From Amycolatopsis sp. NBRC 101858 (GTDB lineage: Bacteria; Actinomycetota; Actinomycetes; Mycobacteriales; Pseudonocardiaceae), in assembly GCF_030269325.1 (NCBI RefSeq), contig NZ_BSTD01000008.1, positions 62,001 through 126,000 of the forward strand: a DNA stretch of 64,000 bases. Reading direction: 5' to 3'. A program made the translations under genes and the position numbers. Numbering within the stretch: the stretch's first letter is position 1; every line of letters starts with the position of its first letter. Shown here piece after piece: positions 7,238-15,328 of the stretch. The notes under the pieces are model-generated. The model was not told the DNA's origin and did not search any database. It saw only the letters and a list, made by a program, of their open reading frames with translations.

Positions 7238-8425
7238 GTGTCCGGTTCCGTGATCCTGGGTGCCGCCCGTACGCCGATCGGGCGCCTGCTCGGATCCCTC
7301 AAGGACTTCACGGGGGCACAGCTGGGCGGGGTCGCGATCAAGGCGGCGCTCGAACGCGCCGGGGTCGCCCCGGACGCGGTGCAGTACACGATCATGGGCC
7401 AGGTGCTGACCGCCGGCGCCGGCCAGATCCCGGCCCGCCAGGCCGCGGTCGCCGCGGGCATCCCGATGAGCGTGCCCGCCCTGACGATCAACAAGGTGTG
7501 CCTCTCCGGCCTCGACGCCATCGCGCTCGCCGACCAGCTGATCCGCGCCGGCGAGTTCGACATCGTCGTCGCCGGCGGCCAGGAGTCGATGACCCAGGCG
7601 CCGCACCTGCTGCCGAAGTCCCGCTCCGGCTTCAAGTACGGCGACACCACGCTCGTCGACCACATGGCCTACGACGGGCTTTTCTGCGCCTTCGACCAGG
7701 TCGCCATGGGCTCCTCGACGGAGAAGTACAACTCCCGCTACGGCGTCACCCGCGAGCAGCAGGACGCGTTCTCCGCCCGCTCGCACCAGCGTGCGGCCGA
7801 GGCGATCAAGAACGGCTACTTCGCCGACGAAATCGCGCCGGTCTCCATCCCGCAGCGCAAGGGCGACCCGGTCGTCTTCGACACCGACGAGGGCGTCCGC
7901 GCCGACACCACCGCCGAAGGCCTCGCCAAGCTGCGCCCCGCCTTCGCCTCCGACGGCACCATCACCGCGGGCTCGGCCTCGCAGATCTCCGACGGCGCCG
8001 CCGCGGTCGTCGTGGCCAGCAAGGCCAAGGCCGAGGAGCTCGGCCTCACGCCGATCGCCGAGATCGGCGCGCACGGCGTCGTCGCCGGACCGGACGCGAG
8101 CCTGCACGAGCAGCCGTCGAACGCCATCCTCGCCGCGCTGGCGAAGGCGAACCTCGGTGCCGACGCGCTCGACCTCGTCGAGATCAACGAGGCCTTCGCC
8201 GCGGTCGGGCTCGTCTCGACCGAGAAGCTCGGCCTCGACCCGGAGAAGGTCAACGTCAACGGCGGCGCCATCGCACTCGGCCATCCGATCGGCGCCTCCG
8301 GGGCGCGGCTCGCCGTACACCTGATCCACGAGCTGCGCCGCCGCGGTGGCGGGCTCGGCGCGGCCGCGTTGTGCGGCGGTGGCGGCCAGGGCGACGCCCT
8401 CCTGCTGCGGGTGCCGTCCGCGTAA
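7238..8425 (+). CDS. Acetyl-CoA acetyltransferase (thiolase)
   Basis: Condenses two acetyl-CoA to acetoacetyl-CoA, or runs in reverse. As a degradative or biosynthetic thiolase it would supply the C4 precursor of crotonyl-CoA. Seen: nucleophile Cys88 in NKVCLSG, NEAFA, His349 in GGAIALGHPIGASGAR, and the second catalytic Cys379 in LCGGGGQG. At 395 aa it has the usual length. I chose GTG at 7238 because GGAGGA lies 4 nt upstream; an in-frame ATG at 7214 is possible. Its TAA is directly followed by the meaB GTG, so the two are translationally coupled. Confidence 0.92.
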   Translation: MSGSVILGAARTPIGRLLGSLKDFTGAQLGGVAIKAALERAGVAPDAVQYTIMGQVLTAGAGQIPARQAAVAAGIPMSVPALTINKVCLSGLDAIALADQLIRAGEFDIVVAGGQESMTQAPHLLPKSRSGFKYGDTTLVDHMAYDGLFCAFDQVAMGSSTEKYNSRYGVTREQQDAFSARSHQRAAEAIKNGYFADEIAPVSIPQRKGDPVVFDTDEGVRADTTAEGLAKLRPAFASDGTITAGSASQISDGAAAVVVASKAKAEELGLTPIAEIGAHGVVAGPDASLHEQPSNAILAALAKANLGADALDLVEINEAFAAVGLVSTEKLGLDPEKVNVNGGAIALGHPIGASGARLAVHLIHELRRRGGGLGAAALCGGGGQGDALLLRVPSA

Positions 8426-9391
8426 GTGGCCGGTGCACTCGACCTCGACGACCTGGTCGGCCGCGCGCGGGACGGGCAGCCCCGTGCCGTCGCGCGGCTG
8501 CTGTCGCTCGTCGAGGACGCCCACCCCCGCGTCGCCGAGATCGCCCGGGCGCTGACCCCGCACACCGGGCGGGCCCGGGTCGTCGGGCTCACCGGCCCAC
8601 CGGGTGTCGGCAAGTCGACTTCGACGTCTGCGCTGCTCACTGCGTTGCGCGCGGAGGGCAAGCGGGTCGGGGTGCTCGCGATCGACCCGTCTTCGCCGTT
8701 TTCGGGCGGCGCGCTGCTCGGCGACCGGATCCGGATGACCGAGCACGCCACCGATCCCGGCGTGTTCATCCGCTCGATGGCCACCCGCGGGCACCTCGGC
8801 GGGCTGTCGTGGGCGACCCCGCAGGCGGTGCGCGTGCTCGACGCCGCCGGCTTCGACGTGGTGCTGATCGAGACCGTCGGCGTCGGACAGTCCGAAGTGG
8901 ACGTCGTGAAGCTGGCCGACACCACGGTGGTGCTGCTCGCGCCGGGGATGGGCGACGGCATCCAGGCCGCGAAGGCCGGGGTGCTGGAGATCGCCGACGT
9001 CTTCGTCGTGAACAAGGCCGACCGCGAGGGCGCGGACGCGACGGTGCACGACCTCAAGCAGATGATTTCGCTGGCGCGCCGCGAGATCCGGGGCGCGAGC
9101 TGGCGCCAGCCGATCGTGCGGACGGTCGCGGCGAAGGGCGAGGGCGTCGACGAGGTCGTGCGGGCGCTGGCCGCCCACCACGACTGGCTGGTGGAGCACG
9201 GCGAGCTGGCCCGGCGCCGGGTCGCGCGGGCACGCGACGAGGTCGAGGCCATCGCGCTGCGCCGGTTGCGGGCGGAGCTGGCCGACCTGCGGGGCGGGGG
9301 ACGGCTCGCCGGGGTGGCCGAGCGCGTCGTGGCGCGGGAGATCGATCCTTTCGCCGCCGCCGACGAGCTGATCGCGGACCTGCGGCGCTAG
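8426..9391 (+). CDS. meaB: Methylmalonyl-CoA mutase-associated GTPase MeaB
   Basis: G3E-type P-loop GTPase that loads and protects the adenosylcobalamin cofactor of methylmalonyl-CoA mutase. Related MeaB proteins also serve ethylmalonyl-CoA mutase. Seen: P-loop GPPGVGKST (57-65), ETVGVGQSE with the switch region, NKAD base-specificity motif, and the C-terminal dimerisation helices. At 321 aa it is of typical size. GTG starts immediately after the thiolase TAA. No mutase gene is within the window. Confidence 0.93.
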   Translation: MAGALDLDDLVGRARDGQPRAVARLLSLVEDAHPRVAEIARALTPHTGRARVVGLTGPPGVGKSTSTSALLTALRAEGKRVGVLAIDPSSPFSGGALLGDRIRMTEHATDPGVFIRSMATRGHLGGLSWATPQAVRVLDAAGFDVVLIETVGVGQSEVDVVKLADTTVVLLAPGMGDGIQAAKAGVLEIADVFVVNKADREGADATVHDLKQMISLARREIRGASWRQPIVRTVAAKGEGVDEVVRALAAHHDWLVEHGELARRRVARARDEVEAIALRRLRAELADLRGGGRLAGVAERVVAREIDPFAAADELIADLRR

Positions 9392-9580
9392 CGCGTCCTG
9401 GATCCATCCGAGCAAGAATCGCGCTGCCGCAACGGGTCTTCGCTTCATGACTGCTCCTTTCGCCGTGCGGTGTCCTCCGCGTGATCGACATCGTGCTCCG
9501 GGGGTCCGACAGTTTCGGGGCCTGCCCGATCACGGGTGCCGGGGTTCACCCGACCGTGTGACATGGGCGACTTTCGCCGG

Positions 9581-9609
9581 TTCTGGCTGTCGGTGCCGGG
9601 CCCTAGACT
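9581..9609 (+). promoter_or_regulatory. Possible promoter of the cyclophilin gene
   Basis: TTCTGG, 17 bp, TAGACT, ending 44 bp before the ATG. The -10 resembles the actinomycete consensus TAGRNT. The rest of the 262-bp gap after meaB shows nothing else recognisable. Confidence 0.45.
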
Positions 9610-9653
9610 CCGGGGCGCTCCGGAACCGGGCGATCACTGGGAGGGCGTGCAGG

Positions 9654-10379
9654 ATGAAGAAGACACTCGTCACCGCGCTGGCGGCGGGCGCGTTGTTCGT
9701 CGCCGGCAACGGCGTCGCCACCGCGGCCGACGCACCACCGCCGAAGACGACGCACGGGCCGTGCCAGTACACCGAGACGCCGGACGAACCGGCGTCGCGA
9801 CCGGTGCCGCTGCCGCCCGACCCGCGGCACACGCCGAGCCACGGCAAGGTCGACGTCGCCGTCCCGACCAGCCAGGGTGCGCTGCCGCTGCGGCTCGACC
9901 GCGCTGAGGCGCCGTGCACCGTGCAGAGCTTCCTGCACCTGGCGAACCACCGGTTCTACGACCACACGGTGTGCCACCGGCTCACTGCGTACCCGACGCT
10001 GAAGGTCCTGCAGTGCGGCGACCCGAGCGCGACCGGCGAGGGCGGGCCGGGCTACAAGTACAAGGACGAGCTGCCGGTCGACCTGCCGCCGTCGCCGACC
10101 GACCCGACCGGGGCGCGCAAGGTCTACGCGCGCGGGTTGCTGGCGATGGCCAACGCGGGACCGGACACGAACGGCTCGCAGTTCTTCGTCGTGTACGGCG
10201 ACTCCGCGCTGCGGCCGAACTACACGGTGTTCGGCACGGTCGGCGCCGAAGGGCTGAAGACGCTCGACAAGGTGGCCGCCGGCGGAATCGTGCCGACGGC
10301 GGAGGACCCGGCACCGGTCGACGGGACGCCGGCGCTGCGGACGGAACTGCTTCGCGTCCGGCCCGGCTGCTGGTTCTGA
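9654..10379 (+). CDS. Secreted cyclophilin-type peptidyl-prolyl cis-trans isomerase
   Basis: Catalyses proline isomerisation outside the membrane, presumably helping exported proteins fold. Seen: signal peptide (MKKTLVTALAAGALFVAG, cleavage near ATAA-D about residue 26), then a cyclophilin fold starting VAVPTSQGALPLRL, with FYDHTVCHRL in place of the usual FYDGxxFHR, NGSQFFVVYGDS and NYTVFGTV. The catalytic Arg of the HR pair is retained. Several Cys residues (near 35, 83, 105 and the C-terminus) could form disulfides, consistent with export. ATG at 9654 has GGGAGG about 9 nt upstream. A 10-bp stem terminator follows. Confidence 0.9.
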   Translation: MKKTLVTALAAGALFVAGNGVATAADAPPPKTTHGPCQYTETPDEPASRPVPLPPDPRHTPSHGKVDVAVPTSQGALPLRLDRAEAPCTVQSFLHLANHRFYDHTVCHRLTAYPTLKVLQCGDPSATGEGGPGYKYKDELPVDLPPSPTDPTGARKVYARGLLAMANAGPDTNGSQFFVVYGDSALRPNYTVFGTVGAEGLKTLDKVAAGGIVPTAEDPAPVDGTPALRTELLRVRPGCWF

Positions 10380-10386
10380 CGGCGAA

Positions 10387-10419
10387 CGCGGGCCACTCCC
10401 GGCTCGGGGGTGGCCCGCG
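10387..10419 (+). terminator. Hairpin terminator after the cyclophilin gene
   Basis: Perfect 10-bp stem CGCGGGCCAC / GTGGCCCGCG with a 13-nt loop that can itself pair CCC with GGG. It starts 8 bp after the stop codon. Confidence 0.75.
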
Positions 10420-10423
10420 TGCC

Positions 10424-10612
10424 GGGCATCACGTGTGATTGGAGGGGCATCACACGTGACTGGGGAGGCATCTCGCGTGATTAAAGGGACATCACGTGTG
10501 ATTGGAAGGTCGACTCGTGTGATTGGAGGGTCGACTCGCGTACCTGGAGGGTCGGTTCGCGTACCTGGGCGGTCGGGTCGCGTGCCTGGAGGGTCGGCTT
10601 GCGGGATTCGGG
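10424..10612. repeat. Nine tandem copies of a 21-bp repeat
   Basis: Nine consecutive 21-bp units with no spacer. Unit 1 reads GGGCATCACGTGTGATTGGA plus G; later units drift to GGTCGACTCGCGTACCTGGA plus G and then to GGTCGG-type units. Shared core positions are GG.C..(C/T)CG(T/C)G....TGG.G. The array fills the gap between the cyclophilin terminator and the MocR stop codon. Both strands stay open as heptapeptide repeats (plus strand of the type RVIGGST), but there is no ribosome site or recognisable domain. Confidence 0.9.
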
Positions 10613-10618
10613 ATGGGG

Positions 10619-11989
10619 TCAGGTGGTGATTTCCCAGAGGGCCTCGATCAGCGTCTGGGTTGCGCCGGCGAAGGCGTGCTTCGGGGTTGCCGCGTAGCCG
10701 ACTATCAGGCCGCCGGGGCGGTCGGTGTCCATCCAGTAGCCGGTCAGGCCCTCGATGCCGAGCGCGCGGCGGCGGCAGGCCGCCATGGCCGTTGCCTCCG
10801 AGGGGCCGTCCGGCGGGAGCATCAGGAGCAGGTGGAGGCCGGCCGCGATGCCTTGCGGGCGCACCGAGTCCGGGAGGGCGGCCAGCAGGCGTTCGCGGCG
10901 GGAGCGGTACTCGGCCCGGCTGCGGCGGACGTGCTGGTCGTACCCGCCCGAGTCGATCAGCTCCGCCAGGGCCAGCTGGTTCAGCACCGCCGGCCGTGAA
11001 CCGCTGTCGGCCATCGCCGCGCGGACCGGCTCCACCAGCGTCCGCGGCAGCACCAGCCACGCCAGCCGCAGCGCCGGGGCCAGGGTCTTGCTGGCCGTCC
11101 CCGCGTAGATCACCCGCTCCGGGGCGAGGGCCTGCAGCGCCCCGACCTGCTGGCGGTCGAAGCGGAACTCGCCGTCGTAGTCGTCCTCCAGCACGAACGC
11201 GCCCGAGCGCGCCAGCTCGGTGCGGCGGTGCGGGGCCAGCGTGACGCCGGTGGGGTACTGGTGGGCCGGCGTCACGACCACCGCCGGACTGTCCAAAGCG
11301 GACACGTCCAGGCCGTGCTCGTCCACCGGGACGGCGACGACCCGCTGGCCCTGCGCCGCCGCGATCGAGCGGTACATCGCCAGCGACGGGTTCTCGAACG
11401 CCGTTTCGCTTATGCCCAGCGAGGAAAGCGCGCGGGACACCACGGCGATGGCATGCGAATACCCGTGGCAGACCACGATCCGCTCCGGGTCCGCGACCAC
11501 CCCGCGGGCCCGGGCGAGGTAGCCGGCCAGGGTGCCGCGCAGCTCGGGCGCGCCCAGCTCCGACTCGTAGCCGAACGCCGCCGCCGGCGTCCGCAGCAGG
11601 GCCCGCCGGGTCGCGGTGATCCAGGCCTGGCGGGGGAACGCCGTCAGGTCCGGGCGTCCCGGTCGCAGGTCCCAGCGCGGGGCCGGCTCGCGGGGCGCCT
11701 GCCGCGGCGCGGACTGGGGGAGCGAGCCCGCCGTCGCCACGCGGGTCGGCGCGCCCTGGGCCGTGCGCAGGTACCCCTCGGCGGCCAGATCGGCGTACAC
11801 CCGCGTGACCGTGCCGCGCGCGATGCCCAGGTCATGGGCCAGGGAACGGGTCGACGGCACCGTCGCGCCCGCCTGCCACCGGCCTTCGCGGATGGCCGCG
11901 CGGATCGCCGCCGCGAGGCCGCCGCGGCCGGTCGAAGGCGCCCAGTCGAGGTGGACGTCGAGCCCGGAACTGGACCACGAATCCGTCAT
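10619..11989 (-). CDS. MocR/PdxR-type GntR-aminotransferase fusion regulator
   Basis: Transcription factor fusing a GntR winged helix (about residues 15-80; TVPSTRSLAHDLGIARGTVTRVYADL) to a fold-type I aminotransferase-like domain. Seen: PLP-site features AHQYPTG, EDDYDGEF and the PLP lysine in GTASKTLAPALRLAW (about 299). At 456 aa it has normal family length. I chose ATG at 11989 because an upstream GTG would run through the divergent promoter. Three TGGACCA direct repeats upstream are likely binding sites. It is divergent from the AhpD-like/PEP-mutase-like operon, its probable target. MocR proteins often sense PLP or an amino-compound-PLP adduct. Confidence 0.88.
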   Translation of the reverse strand: MTDSWSSSGLDVHLDWAPSTGRGGLAAAIRAAIREGRWQAGATVPSTRSLAHDLGIARGTVTRVYADLAAEGYLRTAQGAPTRVATAGSLPQSAPRQAPREPAPRWDLRPGRPDLTAFPRQAWITATRRALLRTPAAAFGYESELGAPELRGTLAGYLARARGVVADPERIVVCHGYSHAIAVVSRALSSLGISETAFENPSLAMYRSIAAAQGQRVVAVPVDEHGLDVSALDSPAVVVTPAHQYPTGVTLAPHRRTELARSGAFVLEDDYDGEFRFDRQQVGALQALAPERVIYAGTASKTLAPALRLAWLVLPRTLVEPVRAAMADSGSRPAVLNQLALAELIDSGGYDQHVRRSRAEYRSRRERLLAALPDSVRPQGIAAGLHLLLMLPPDGPSEATAMAACRRRALGIEGLTGYWMDTDRPGGLIVGYAATPKHAFAGATQTLIEALWEITT

Positions 11990-12014
11990 GTGACTGGACC
12001 ATACCTGTGGACCA
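11971..12014. promoter_or_regulatory. Three TGGACCA repeats: probable MocR operator and divergent promoters
   Basis: TGGACCA occurs at 11971-11977, 11995-12001 and 12008-12014, the last two 13 bp apart. MocR/PdxR proteins are known to bind direct repeats. On the minus strand TATGGT at 12005-12000 could be the mocR -10. On the plus strand TAGCGT (12023-12028) could be the -10 of the AhpD-like gene, giving very short leaders. Confidence 0.5.
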
Positions 12015-12035
12015 GTTCGGGCTAGCGTGGATGGC

Positions 12036-12497
12036 ATGACGAAGCGAATCGGACTCGGGCGCGCGCCCGAGATCTACCAGGCGATGGCGAACCTGCAGGC
12101 CGAGGTGAACAAGGCCGCGGCAAACGCGGGTGTGGAGCCGAAGCTGCTCGAACTGGTGAAGATGCGGGCCTCCCAGCTCAACGGCTGCGCGTACTGCCTC
12201 GACATGCACAGCCGCGACGCCCTCGAAATGGGCGAGTCGGCGCGCCGGCTGTTCGTGCTCGACGGCTGGCGCGAGACCGACCTCTTCACCGAAGAGGAAG
12301 AGGCCGCCCTCGTCCTCACCGAGGCGATGACCAAGCTGTCGGCGACCCAGAGCGTGCCCGACGACGTCTACGAGCGGGCGACGAAGGTCCTGACCGAGGA
12401 CCAGTACCGCGCGATCGCGTGGGAGGTCATCGCCATCAACAGCTGGAACCGCATGGCCGTCACCAGCCACAGCCCGCTCCCGAAGCGCGACGCGTGA
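12036..12497 (+). CDS. AhpD/carboxymuconolactone decarboxylase-family protein
   Basis: Alkylhydroperoxidase-D-like thiol protein of 153 aa, probably handling peroxides or an electrophile. Seen: the helical core LLELVKMRASQLNGCAYCLDMH with redox Cys51, Cys54 and His58, the AhpD active-site arrangement, and the C-terminal WEVIAINSWNRMAV typical of the family. ATG at 12036 lacks a clear Shine-Dalgarno sequence and may be near-leaderless. Its stop overlaps the next gene's GTG by 4 nt, so the two genes form an operon, divergent from the MocR regulator. Confidence 0.88.
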   Translation: MTKRIGLGRAPEIYQAMANLQAEVNKAAANAGVEPKLLELVKMRASQLNGCAYCLDMHSRDALEMGESARRLFVLDGWRETDLFTEEEEAALVLTEAMTKLSATQSVPDDVYERATKVLTEDQYRAIAWEVIAINSWNRMAVTSHSPLPKRDA

Positions 12498-13231
12498 CCG
12501 CCGCCGCGCTCAAGGCGCTCCACGTGCCCGGCAAGCCGCTCGTGCTGCCGAACGCGTGGGACGCCGACACCGCCCGGCTCGTCGAGGCCGCCGGGTTCCC
12601 GGTCGTGGCGACCAGCTCGGTCGCCGTGGCGTCCGTGCTCGGCTTCCCCGACGGCGAGAAGGCGCCGGCCGAGGAGATGTTCGCCGCGGCGAAGCGCATC
12701 GCGAAAGCCGTGAGCGTCCCCGTCACCGTCGACGCCGAGTCGGGCTACGGCCTGTCCGGCGCCGAGCTGGCGGGCCGGCTGCTCGACGCGGGCGCCGCCG
12801 GCTGCAACTTCGAAGACACCGACCACGCCACGGGTGACGTGCGGCCGGTCGCCGAACAGGCGGAGCGGATCGCCGCCCTGCGCGAGGCGGCGGGAGACGG
12901 CCTGGTGATCAACGCCCGCGTCGACTCGTTCCGCGGCGTCGACCCCCAGGACCACCTCGCCGACGGCATCGCCCGGGCGAAGGCCTACCTCGACGCGGGC
13001 GCCGACTGCGTCTACCCGATCCACCTGCGCACCCCCGAGGTGCTCGCGGCGTTCGTGCAGGGTGTCGGCGGCGCCGTCAACGCGCCCGCGTGGCCGGGCA
13101 GCCCGGGCCTGGGCGGCCTCGCCGAGCTGGGGGTGGCGCGGATCTCGCTCGGCGGCGGGCTCTGGCAGTACGCCCGCAAGCACCTCGAAGCGACCCTCGC
13201 GGGTGTCGCCGAAGGAAAACTGCCGTACTGA
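12494..13231 (+). CDS. Isocitrate lyase/phosphoenolpyruvate mutase superfamily protein
   Basis: Predicted C-C or C-P lyase of the PEP mutase/2-methylisocitrate lyase fold, 245 aa. Seen: NAWDADTARLVEAAGF, ATSSVAVA, metal-site VDAESGYG (about 77-84), NFEDTDH and NARVDSF. The canonical isocitrate lyase catalytic motif KKCGH is absent, as in the shorter oxaloacetate-hydrolase/PEP-mutase-like subgroup, so the substrate cannot be named. GTG overlaps the TGA of the AhpD-like gene (GTGA). A strong stem-loop follows the stop. Confidence 0.85.
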   Translation: MTAAALKALHVPGKPLVLPNAWDADTARLVEAAGFPVVATSSVAVASVLGFPDGEKAPAEEMFAAAKRIAKAVSVPVTVDAESGYGLSGAELAGRLLDAGAAGCNFEDTDHATGDVRPVAEQAERIAALREAAGDGLVINARVDSFRGVDPQDHLADGIARAKAYLDAGADCVYPIHLRTPEVLAAFVQGVGGAVNAPAWPGSPGLGGLAELGVARISLGGGLWQYARKHLEATLAGVAEGKLPY

Positions 13232-13235
13232 ATGG

Positions 13236-13274
13236 CCGAAGGCCGCCGCGAGGGTGACCCGCGACGGCCTTCGG
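13236..13274. terminator. Bidirectional hairpin between convergent genes
   Basis: CCGAAGGCCG (13236-13245) pairs perfectly with CGGCCTTCGG (13265-13274), and CGCG inside the loop can extend the stem. It serves the PEP-mutase-like gene and, on the other strand, the actP gene ending at 13289. Confidence 0.75.
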
Positions 13275-13288
13275 TGTTTCGGGGACCG

Positions 13289-14899
13289 TCAGTGCGCGAC
13301 GGCCTTCTCGGCGCCCGCGCCGGTCAGGGAGCGGACCTCCATCTCGGCGTACTTCTTCTCGTCGTGCTCCTTGGACAGGACCGTGCCCAGCCAGCCCAGG
13401 ATGAACGCGGCCGGGATCGAGACGATGCCCGGGTTGCTCAGCGGGAACCAGGCGAAGTCCACGGTCTTGATCATCGACGTGCTCTTGCCGGACACCGCCG
13501 GCGAGAACACGATCAGCACGATCGTGATGGCCAGGCCGCCGTAGATCGACCACAGCGCGCCCTGGGTGTTGAACCGCTTCCAGAACAGCGAGTAGAGGAT
13601 CGTCGGCAGGTTCGCCGACGCGGCCACCGCGAACGCCAGCGCCACCAGGAACGCGACGTTCTGCCCGTTGGCCAGGATGCCGCCGCCGATCGCGAGGGCG
13701 CCGATCACCACCGCGGTGATCCGGGCGACCCTGACCTCCGAGTCCGGCGACGTCTTGCCCCGCTTGACGACGTTCGCGTAGACGTCGTGGGCGAACGACG
13801 CGGACGCCGTGATCGTCAGGCCGGCGACCACCGCGAGGATCGTGGCGAACGCGACCGCGGAGATCAGGCCCAGCAGCACCGGCCCGCCCAGTTCGAGCGC
13901 GAGCAGCGGGGCCGCGGAGTTGACCCCGCCCGGCGCCTTCTTGATCGTGTCCGGCCCGACCAGCGCACCGGCGCCGTAGCCGAGGACCAGCGTGAACAGG
14001 TAGAACACGCCGATCAGCACGATCGCCCAGACCACCGAGCGACGCGCGTCGCGAGCCGTCGGCACCGTGTAGAAGCGCATCAGGACGTGCGGCAGGCCCG
14101 CGGTGCCCAGCACCAGCGCGATGCCGAGGGAGAAGAAGTCCAGCTTGGACGTTCCGGTGGCGCCGTACTGCTTGCCCGGGCCGAGCAGCGTCTCCCCGGC
14201 CTTGCCCGCCTTGTCGACGGCGGCTTGGAGCAGGCTGGAGAAGTTGAAGTTGTACTTGCCGAGCACCCACAGGGTGATCACGAGCGCGCCGACGATCAGC
14301 AGCGCGGCCTTGATGATCTGCACCCAGGTAGTGCCCTTCATGCCGCCGATCAGGACGTAGGCGATCATGATGATGCCGACGACGGCGATCACGAGGGCCT
14401 GCGCGCCACCGCCTTCGACGCCGAGCAGCAGCGCGACGAGACCGCCGGCCCCGGCCATCTGCGCCAGCAGGTAGAAGAAGGACACGGCCAGCGTCGACGT
14501 CGCGGCCGCGGCCCGCACCGGGCGCTGCTTCATGCGGAACGCCAGCACGTCGCCCATCGTGAACTTGCCGGTGTTGCGCAGCAGTTCCGCGACCAGCAGC
14601 AGCGCGACGAGCCACGCGACCAGGAAGCCGATGGAGTAGAGGAAGCCGTCGTAGCCGTTGATGGCGATCGCGCCGGCGATGCCGAGGAACGACGCCGCCG
14701 ACAGGTAGTCACCCGAGATCGCGATGCCGTTCTGGGGACCGGTGAACGCGCGGCCGGCAGCGTAGTAGTCGGACGCCGTCTTGGTGTTCCGGCTGGCCCG
14801 GAACACGATCACCAGCGTGATGACCACGAAGGCGGCGAAGATGAGGATGTTGAGGAGCGGGTTGCTGCCTTCCACACCCGCGGCGAGGTTCGTCGTCAT
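13289..14899 (-). CDS. actP: Cation/acetate symporter (SSS family, ActP-like)
   Basis: Sodium/solute symporter of 536 aa predicted to import acetate or other short monocarboxylates. Seen: about 13 hydrophobic segments, SDYYAAGRAFTGPQNG and ISGDYLSAASFLGIAG (sodium-site region) and GLPHVLMRFYTVPTARDARRSV, which are ActP-like signatures. ATG at 14899 overlaps the stop of the DUF485 gene (ATGA). The DUF485-actP pair is the conserved yjcH-actP arrangement of acetate uptake operons. A second SSS gene and a LytTR two-component system lie directly upstream on the same strand. The substrate is inferred from family and pairing; pyruvate or propionate is possible. Confidence 0.88.
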   Translation of the reverse strand: MTTNLAAGVEGSNPLLNILIFAAFVVITLVIVFRASRNTKTASDYYAAGRAFTGPQNGIAISGDYLSAASFLGIAGAIAINGYDGFLYSIGFLVAWLVALLLVAELLRNTGKFTMGDVLAFRMKQRPVRAAAATSTLAVSFFYLLAQMAGAGGLVALLLGVEGGGAQALVIAVVGIIMIAYVLIGGMKGTTWVQIIKAALLIVGALVITLWVLGKYNFNFSSLLQAAVDKAGKAGETLLGPGKQYGATGTSKLDFFSLGIALVLGTAGLPHVLMRFYTVPTARDARRSVVWAIVLIGVFYLFTLVLGYGAGALVGPDTIKKAPGGVNSAAPLLALELGGPVLLGLISAVAFATILAVVAGLTITASASFAHDVYANVVKRGKTSPDSEVRVARITAVVIGALAIGGGILANGQNVAFLVALAFAVAASANLPTILYSLFWKRFNTQGALWSIYGGLAITIVLIVFSPAVSGKSTSMIKTVDFAWFPLSNPGIVSIPAAFILGWLGTVLSKEHDEKKYAEMEVRSLTGAGAEKAVAH

Positions 14900-15258
14900 G
14901 CCTGCTCCTTCGAGGATTCGCCTTCGATGTCCTCACGGATCTTCTCGGCGACCGGGTCCAGCTTCCGGTTGGCGTACCGGACGTAGAGGCCGGTGATCAC
15001 GAACGTCGAGACGAACTGCAGCAGGCCGAAGATCAAGCCGACGTTGATGTTGCCGAACACCTTCGTGCTCATGAAGCCGTGCGCGTAGTCCGCGAGGAGC
15101 ACGTAGAGCAGGTACCAGAGCAGGAACACCGCCGTCATCGGGAAGACGAACCGGCGCAGACGGCTGCGCAGCTCGCGGAACTCGGTGCTTTCGTGCGCCC
15201 GTTCCCAGATGGTCTCTGACGTGTCCGGGGGCCCGCCGCCAGTGTCGGTCGTGCTCAT
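14896..15258 (-). CDS. DUF485 small membrane protein (YjcH-like)
   Basis: Partner of acetate symporters, 120 aa. Seen: a soluble N-terminus, then two membrane helices (FVFPMTAVFLLWYLLYVLLA near 38-57 and VGLIFGLLQFVSTFVITGLY near 72-92) and a charged C-terminal tail, the DUF485 layout. ATG at 15258 is preceded by GGGAG. It overlaps actP by 4 nt, so it is translationally coupled. The role is probably assembly or regulation of the symporter; this is inferred from conserved pairing only. Confidence 0.88.
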   Translation of the reverse strand: MSTTDTGGGPPDTSETIWERAHESTEFRELRSRLRRFVFPMTAVFLLWYLLYVLLADYAHGFMSTKVFGNINVGLIFGLLQFVSTFVITGLYVRYANRKLDPVAEKIREDIEGESSKEQA

Positions 15259-15296
15259 CGCTGCTCCCTGCGACGTTGCGGAAAGTGACCTGCGAC

Positions 15297-15325
15297 ACCG
15301 TAGGGACGTGTGAGTCTCGCGTGAA
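15297..15325 (-). promoter_or_regulatory. Probable promoter of the DUF485-actP operon
   Basis: On the minus strand TTCACG, 17 bp, TACGGT, about 40 bp upstream of the DUF485 start. It suggests independent transcription of this pair from the upstream symporter genes, although all read in the same direction. Confidence 0.45.
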
Positions 15326-15328
15326 GAT

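Noticed and set aside
7097..9448. Long 783-aa minus-strand reading frame antisense to the thiolase and meaB, with an ATG and AAGGAG just upstream
   Set aside because: High-GC antisense frames stay open by codon bias. The translation is Arg/Gly/Asp-rich with no domain, and the plus-strand genes have clear catalytic motifs.
10435..10629. 64-aa plus-strand frame of heptapeptide repeats in the 21-bp array
   Set aside because: Both strands are equally open, there is no Shine-Dalgarno sequence, and the frame ends inside the convergent MocR gene. Treated as a DNA repeat.
13232..14986. 584-aa plus-strand frame antisense to actP
   Set aside because: Low-complexity Asp/Arg/Gln-rich shadow of a well-supported membrane transporter gene.
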